DNA of 6,673 bases from Desulfobacterales bacterium. Its GTDB lineage: Bacteria > Desulfobacterota > Desulfobacteria > Desulfobacterales > Desulfobacteraceae. The stretch covers positions 1 through 6,673 of the forward strand of contig JAKSBM010000427.1 in the NCBI GenBank assembly GCA_022361135.1. Direction: 5' to 3'. Position 1 is the stretch's first letter. The number at the start of each line of letters is the position of its first letter. The notes beneath the pieces are model-generated. The model was not told where the DNA came from, did no database searches, and saw nothing but the letters and a program-made list of their open reading frames with translations. Positions 5,767-6,673 of the stretch are shown here, piece after piece. The translations under genes were made by a program, and so were the position numbers.

Positions 5767-6673
5767 CTACTTGCTCTCTCCTGCTGCATGGAGCTTAAGG
5801 ATTTCCAGCACCAAACGGGCTGTGTTTTCCATGTCGGAAATCTTGATGGATTCCTTCAGGGTATGGACATCGGTCATGCCCGTCCCCAGGACACCGGCCA
5901 TGATTCCCTTGCCAAAAAAGACATTGGCATCGGCGCCGCCGCCAATGGTCTTGCTGGCCAGTTCATAGCCCAGATTACCCGCAGCCTTCCGGGCCAGGAT
6001 CACGGTGGTGTGATCTTCGGGAATATTGGTGTTGGAAAAATCCTCTTCCACAATGACCTCGGCCCGGGGCAGATCACCGTCCCCCCGCAGTTCCGCCATG
6101 GCGGCTTCCACGGTGTCCACGATATTCTGTGTCACCTCGGCCAGCTTTTCCGGATTGTGGGAGCGGGCCTCTCCGTTGATCTCCACATATTCGGGAACAA
6201 TGTTGGTGACCGCACCACCGGAAACCAGCCCCATGTTGCAGGTGGTCACCTCGTCCATGCGACCCAGTTCCAATTTGGACAGGGCACAGGCAGCGGCGTA
6301 AATGGCGTTCACCCCGTTTTCCGGAGCGGCACCAGCATGGGCGGCCTTGCCGTAAACCTTGATGTCGATCTTATTGGCCGCAGGCGCCTTGGTCACAATG
6401 CCTTCGGTGTCCGTGGAATCCAGGATATAACCGAACTTGGACGCCATCATGGAAAAGTCAAAATGCTTGGCACCTAACAGGCCCATTTCCTCGGCCACGG
6501 TGAACACCAATTCCACCGGGGGACAGGGCAAATCATTTTCCTGGATAACCCGGAGCACCTCGATAATGATAGCCAGGGCCGACTTATCGTCGGATCCCAG
6601 GATGGTGGTCCCGTCGCTGCGGAACACCCCGTCCTCAAAAATAACCTTCACCCCTTTGCCCGGAACCACCGTA
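5767..6673 (-). CDS. M20-family metallopeptidase, PepT-like (5' end outside window)
   Basis: Zinc-dependent exopeptidase or amidohydrolase, probably cytoplasmic. It resembles the PepT-like M20 group that includes B. subtilis YqjE; PepT itself releases the N-terminal residue of tripeptides. 301 residues are visible, starting TVVPGKGVK, which in the family follows the first metal ligand (HxD); about 70 N-terminal residues, including that histidine, are missing. Numbering from the visible Thr, the bridging aspartate is in LGSDDKSA (D28/D29), the catalytic base and ligand pair are E61/E62 in TVAEEMGLLGAKH, and a further ligand is D85 in YILDSTD. H112 in GKAAHAG lies in the dimerisation (lid) domain and the last ligand is H270 in DVHTLKESI. 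The visible part has no frameshift or stop. The GTG at 6667-6669 is an internal valine, not a start, because homology continues upstream of it. It is followed by larC after 1 nt. True substrates cannot be told from sequence, so no gene symbol is given. Confidence 0.92.
   Translation of the reverse strand, partial: TVVPGKGVKVIFEDGVFRSDGTTILGSDDKSALAIIIEVLRVIQENDLPCPPVELVFTVAEEMGLLGAKHFDFSMMASKFGYILDSTDTEGIVTKAPAANKIDIKVYGKAAHAGAAPENGVNAIYAAACALSKLELGRMDEVTTCNMGLVSGGAVTNIVPEYVEINGEARSHNPEKLAEVTQNIVDTVEAAMAELRGDGDLPRAEVIVEEDFSNTNIPEDHTTVILARKAAGNLGYELASKTIGGGADANVFFGKGIMAGVLGTGMTDVHTLKESIKISDMENTARLVLEILKLHAAGESK
5774..5782 (-). promoter_or_regulatory. larC ribosome binding site inside the peptidase gene
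   Basis: AGGAGAGAG lies within the last codons of the peptidase gene, with 8-12 nt to the larC ATG at 5765 depending on the pairing register. It lies downstream of the alternative ATG at 5789 and so supports the shorter LarC. The TAG-A-ATG arrangement (peptidase stop, one base, larC start) suggests translational coupling. Confidence 0.65.

Noticed and set aside
5569..6477. A 302-codon plus-strand open frame opposite larC and the peptidase
   Set aside because: It crosses the junction of two clearly coding minus-strand genes and shows no domain or convincing ribosome binding site.
1..6673. Search for a defence system, mobile element, CRISPR, biosynthetic cluster or novel multi-gene system
   Set aside because: All coding space is filled by six recognisable core-type genes on one strand; no repeats, integrase, transposase or unexplained long non-coding stretch is present.

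Overview
The window is a run of six genes, all on the minus strand and packed almost without gaps. It looks like ordinary chromosomal housekeeping DNA. In order of transcription (high to low coordinates) they are: an M20-family metallopeptidase of the PepT-like group (5' end outside the window), larC (nickel-pincer cofactor synthesis), pgpA (phosphatidylglycerophosphatase A), recA, alaS, and the start of a yejB-like oligopeptide ABC transporter permease (3' end outside the window). No RNA gene, mobile element, CRISPR array, phage gene or intrinsic terminator is visible.

The organism is a Gram-negative-type bacterium with moderately GC-rich DNA and G/C-ending codons (GGC, CTG and GCC are frequent). 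The recA-alaS neighbourhood with pgpA upstream, a larC gene and the protein sequence style suggest Desulfobacterota (former Deltaproteobacteria, perhaps Desulfobacterales). That is an inference from family resemblance and gene order, not a database result.

Layout. The peptidase (5767-6673) and larC (start 5765) are separated by 1 nt. larC and pgpA are separated by 44 nt, the longest gap in the window. That gap holds a small inverted repeat, a perfect TTGACA and a strong Shine-Dalgarno core that is badly placed for the annotated ATG. pgpA and recA are 12 nt apart, and the pgpA stop codon is part of the recA ribosome binding site. recA and alaS are 29 nt apart, with no recX between them. alaS and the permease overlap in an ATGA. 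The spacing suggests one or two polycistronic transcripts with translational coupling. The most plausible internal promoter region is the larC-pgpA gap, but support for it is weak.

The genes do not form a single pathway. They cover peptide breakdown, nickel-cofactor assembly, phospholipid synthesis, recombination and repair, tRNA charging and peptide uptake. I looked for an undescribed system and did not find one. The items worth a second look concern gene organisation and start sites: recA embedded in a tight unit without a visible SOS box, the odd pgpA start region, an uninterrupted larC away from other lar genes, and the SD-less permease start overlapping alaS.
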